A DNA stretch of 64,000 nt, from the NCBI GenBank assembly GCA_037954325.1, contig JBBMNZ010000003.1:22923392-22987391 (forward strand), read 5' to 3'. Positions 59,861-64,000 of this stretch are shown here, in pieces. A program made the translations under genes and the position numbers. Each line of letters begins with the position of its first letter. Within the stretch, counting starts at the first letter, position 1. Source of the stretch: Fistularia commersonii. Its lineage: Eukaryota; Chordata; Actinopteri; Syngnathiformes; Fistulariidae. The notes beneath the pieces were generated by a model. The model worked only from the letters and a program-made list of their open reading frames with translations, was not told the DNA's origin and made no database searches.

Positions 59861-62800
59861 CCATCTGGGAGTGATGGAAGATGGTGGCGCTGGAATTGCG
59901 TTCCTCACATCCGGTCTACTCCGTAATCGTGCTATAGCCCTCAATAATTGCTTTTGTTCCTCATGTTCATGTTTTTTTCCTTCCTTTAAAAATATTTCCA
60001 AGGGCTTGACTTTGCTTGGCCTCGAGGGGTTCCATGGCTTCATTAGCTAGCCGAACGTGGGAATCACCTGCGAACCCGCCGTTTAAGAAGGACTCTTGGT
60101 ATTTACTTTAAAAGCGGCACTCAATTTTCAAATAAGCTCTCAGATGACTTTTGTTTGCGGGCCATTTTAGCGAGGGTTTAGCTCGCCGACTAATGCTGGG
60201 CTCACACCTAACGATTTTCACGCTTGCAGACCGAAAACTGCAAATCGGAAGGAAATTTTAGGAGTTTTACTGGCATCTCGATTGTTCACATCAAGCATGT
60301 TTGATATTATCACAGGTCTTTCTGTTTTTACGGTGACATAACACAATAGACAGCCAATGGATGAGCTCCAACAAAACCGAAAACAGGAAACCCGGCGGAC
60401 AAACAATCCCCAGAGCGGTATTTGCGACAAAGACGATATTTGTCGGCGGTACGGATGGGCAGAACAGCCCGGATTGGACCATGTCAACTCTCCGACGTAT
60501 CCCGACCGAGCGGAGAAGAAAAGCGGTGGGCTGAAATGGCAGAGGCTCTGCAAATAGAAAGAATTGCTCAACGAATTTAGTTGTCTTCTAAAAAGCGAAC
60601 CCAGTAAGATTCACAGTCTGTAAAATCTCAGTCTGAGACAAGGCTGTAATTAAAAACTTGTCTTTAAATGTGAGCAGGGTTGAGATGATAGTTTTCTGAG
60701 TCTTTTCTGAATCTTTTCAAAGTCTTCTAATGTATGGGTAGCTTTACTTTCTGACGAAAAAAATAAACAAAAACAAACTTGGACCGAGTCGATAGCAGGA
60801 GAGAGGAGCAGGCAGAAGTGTTTTCTTTTTTTTTTTTTTTTTCAAAATAAAAAACGCAGCAAAAGAATGAAAATAAAATACAATTTTTCTATCAAAGGGT
60901 CCTTTGAATGTCAAAAATGCCAGGCGGCTTAATCATGTAATTCCTGTCAAACGTTAACTCAGCTTTCGCCGCTACGTCAGTAAAAAAAAAAAAAAACACC
61001 GAAAGCTTCCTGTTAGGAGAACAAAAACAAAGCGGAGTAGAATTTAACAATGCAATGATCTTTGGAAAAATGAATCCACAGTCGGCGTCCGCTAACGCAA
61101 ACATTTGCTCTCATGCAGAAACAAATGTACTCCGTGTGATAATGTGACACTGATCGGGCGGCGGCACGCCGACCCCGTAACATCCCCGCTTCCTATATGA
61201 TTTAATAGCTGATGTATGGCTGCACGCTCTTAACACACACACACCATTTTTTCCCTGATCGGATGAGAGGATGGGTGTCACGGTGACCGGAGGGAGACGT
61301 TTGTGTTCTCTCAGATGGCGGCTCCTCGGGGTGCTAGCGGTCCGTGCCGGGTCGCCGCCGTGACCGCTTGATTGATTAAGAGGCCGTTCCTGCCGTCCGG
61401 GTCGGCACGGGGCGCCATTTGTCACCTGACTGCGCGGTCTGGTGGAAAAGCGTCGGCGTCCCTCCGAGGATCTCTAAAACCCTCCCTAGCCGGGGGGCCA
61501 CCCGTGTCAAAATCTGCTCGCTCACTCTGGAGCCTTTTGGATTAGCGCAAACAACAAATGGCGTGTTCCGACGACTCCTATCACAATGTGCTACCCGCTT
61601 GAGAAACCCTCTGCGAATTATACATTATCACTCTTGAGTAATGATTAAGAACCCAAACCAGTCAATCATAATAAGTGGTCCTTTGTTTCGGCTTGTCTGA
61701 AGTCGTCTTCTCCCAGGGTTCGCCGACGGGGGCTGCCGTCGTCGGGGAAATCCAGGAAGTACGAGCAGGTTTTCTGGCAAGAATGACGGAATGCAGATAA
61801 GCGTCGATCAAACAGGGCTTTGAGTTTCAGCTGCAAAATGAAAAAGTGTTTTATTTATTTATATTCTTTGTTTATTGATGCGTGTTTTTCATTCGAATTT
61901 CTGCTTCTTCACCCGGTCTGACCTGCTGACTCTCCGTGTGATTCCAGATATCTGTTAATACTAAATGTCTTGTTTTCTGTTTTCGGGGGAGGTTGCGTAT
62001 GCGTAGCCAAACAAATGTCCACCAAAAGTCTGGAGTCCTTGAACCTTTTTCAGGATATAGGCCGTTTCTTGGTGCGTTTGGACAGCATAGGAGCCAGGGA
62101 CTATCGGACCGGAGCATCTAGAAACCGTTTTAGCTCCCATTCCGAGGGTCTTTTTACGGTTCCATAGGAACTTGTGTAACTTGGGCGATTGGTGGAAGTC
62201 GTTAGCCACACCCAATACAAGATACTTCCAGCTTTTGCGATTGTTGGTCAGCTGTTTTGCTCCAAAATCGACAGAAGCGGTGAGAAATGAACCCATGAGG
62301 AGGCCCGAGCTCTTCTGCATCCACGTCTCCAAAATAAGTGAGCTAATGGCCGGGTTCTTCACCTGGTGAGGCAGCACAAGGAGAAAATAAAGGCACTTCA
62401 ACCCGTTTGAGAGTCATGGACTATATTCTCCATGTCGTCCGTGTTGCCTTGCTGTTTTTCGCTGGGGTTTGTTTTCAAGTGTTCCAAGCTTCAGGTGCAC
62501 ATTGCAGACGCTTCCCCTGGAGGAGGCTAATTCTTGGAAGAAAATTTGTACCGGACGGTTACTTTTCTGTCCGAAGGCTGTCGTCGGCATCTTCACGTCC
62601 CCCGATGGACTCCAGAACTGAGAACACGCCTAGCTGCTAGCCGCTAGTTGCTAGCGACTAGCTGGCTGCACACGTGGCACAGCAAAACCCCTTGCACTTT
62701 GAAACCAATAATGATAATAATCAGTGAATCTGCAGCGCCTGCTCGTCTTTATCCTTTTGTTTTCAAGGAGTAGGTAAAAGCATAGATGCGCTTAATCCTG

Positions 62801-64000
62801 TCACCGCTAATCGTGTGTGGACTCGTGGAGGAAAGTGGAGGGAGGGCGGAGGGGTGAGATGGGGGAGGTGGGGGGGACAAAGCCAGGACGAAAACGCCGC
62901 CCCATCAGCGTCCTGAAGCCTCACGGTGTTCCAACACGTCGAGAAGTCATTGTCTGGAAAATGATGAATATCGGTAAACAGCCTCCACCACCGGGACGCT
63001 TTAGCATCTTTTATATAAAACGACCCCCCCCCCCCCCTTCCATTATATTTATGTATTTCAATGCATAAAATAATCAGAGCCCTACTTTTCCCCCCCTAAT
63101 ATTTCCAAATGGTTTTTCCGAAACCCGCAATTGAATCACAGGCCTCACCTATATTTATAAACGTTATAAAAACACCCTCCGCTCCGGGGGTCAGCGACAG
63201 GTGACAAGCCGAACCCCCCCCCCCCCTCCGCCCCTTTTCCAGGTTTAATAAACTCTCCAGCGGCGCTCCTCTGCCGCCCCGTGTTTGCTCACCGCGCCCC
63301 GTTAGCCGCCTTTTTTATGGCGCCATTCGGTAAATAACGCTCCATCCGGCCGTTACATCTTTTCTATTCCGAATTCAAGGAAATGAGAGAATCTTTTCCT
63401 CGGAGCAATCCTGCCGACTGTCACATTTGCCGGAGGAAATGCATGGAAAAGTGTGTGTGTGCGGGGTGGGGGGAGAATAAGGGAGGGATGGGGAGGACCC
63501 CGATATAATGTAATAGTGTTTATTAGGGTTTCTTGGGGGAAAATGAGAATGCTAATCGTATTCATAGCCGGCACCGCGGGTAATTTGCCGCCCGCGATAA
63601 GCCGCCATATCGGCGCGAACCGCCGATGACTGAGTGACACGCGTGGCATTTCCGACTCATTATTCATCGATCCCGTTTTCCGGGTCCCGTTCGGATGTTC
63701 GAGTCGCCGGCGTGTTTGCGCAGGAGAGCCGGGTGAAACGCAGGCGATAGAGGGCGATTTTTGTCTTCGGGTCGGAAACGGATGATAATGTGCCATTACG
63801 GCGCCGCCACCTTGACACCATTAGTGCGATGTTTCTACAAATTAAGGACGCCGCTCCTGACCTGGGTTTCGATGCGGTCTTCCGCTAGGCATGGGGCGGG
63901 TGGGGGGGGTTGACTACCCCCTATGATGATAATAAATGCCTCCTCCCGTTCGCGGTGCCCTTCATTATAACATTGATATGCTAATAGCTCCTCTGTAATC
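59861..64000. other. Upstream intergenic, no gene recognised
   Basis: Mostly unique DNA. The 146-residue minus-strand frame at 61961-62401 has no known domain. Poly(T) or poly(A) runs lie at 60827-60842 and 60981-60995; poly(C) runs at 63026-63037 and 63215-63227. The right end, 63930-64000, is AT-rich with TAAT cores and may be part of a conserved element continuing beyond the window. Confidence 0.4.

Noticed and set aside
61961..62401. 146-residue minus-strand open frame
   Set aside because: Longest stand-alone frame in the right part, but it has no recognisable domain, no supporting splice or promoter signs, and overlaps other frames on the plus strand. It is likely chance; a protein search with any homologue would change this.

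Overview
This is a vertebrate nuclear window, almost certainly from a teleost fish with a fairly compact genome. The evidence is a spliced semaphorin gene with GT-AG introns, many (CA)n microsatellites, tRNA-headed SINE-like repeats of the kind common in fish, several hAT-type DNA transposon relics and pieces of non-LTR retrotransposons. The full coding part of the semaphorin gene fits in about 11.5 kb. The species cannot be named from this sequence. There is no prokaryotic or viral gene, CRISPR array or operon.

Two protein-coding genes are supported. At the left edge, on the plus strand, is an intronless coding sequence (54-1136) for a transmembrane PA/RING-H2 E3 ubiquitin ligase of the RNF128/GRAIL type. 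On the minus strand is a complete class 6 semaphorin, best matched to SEMA6D. Its start codon is at 49192 and its stop at 37686. I could join 19 coding exons whose splice phases agree throughout, giving a 1112-residue protein: signal peptide, Sema domain, PSI domain, variable stalk, one membrane span and a long proline-rich cytoplasmic tail. The 3' UTR probably runs to about 35.33 kb. The 5' non-coding exons and promoter probably lie in a CpG-rich block at 54.9-56.0 kb. The two genes are convergent, separated by about 33 kb.

Layout: 0-2 kb rnf128-like gene and 3' UTR; 2.6-3.4 kb decayed 71-bp satellite; 3.4-35 kb intergenic, holding MITEs, hAT relics (9.45, 11.96, 25.2, 28.7, 29.9 and 30.7 kb), SINE-like copies, a LINE fragment with a reverse transcriptase motif (17.7-18.8 kb), microsatellites and unannotated stretches that look like possible conserved non-coding elements; 35.3-49.2 kb sema6d; 49.2-56 kb sema6d 5' region; 56-64 kb upstream DNA with a CRE-like tandem repeat and another LINE fragment.

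The two genes have no evident shared pathway. Sema6D-type proteins are transmembrane guidance ligands and receptors (plexin-A partners, with Abl/Ena-type signalling through the tail), while GRAIL-type ligases act on membrane cargo in the endosomal system. I found no clearly undescribed gene system. The most notable items are the repeat structures with intact target-site duplications, the paired MITE copies, the CRE-like 33-bp repeat and the phase-matched cassette exons in the sema6d stalk. Family assignments rest on recalled family sequences; no search was run.
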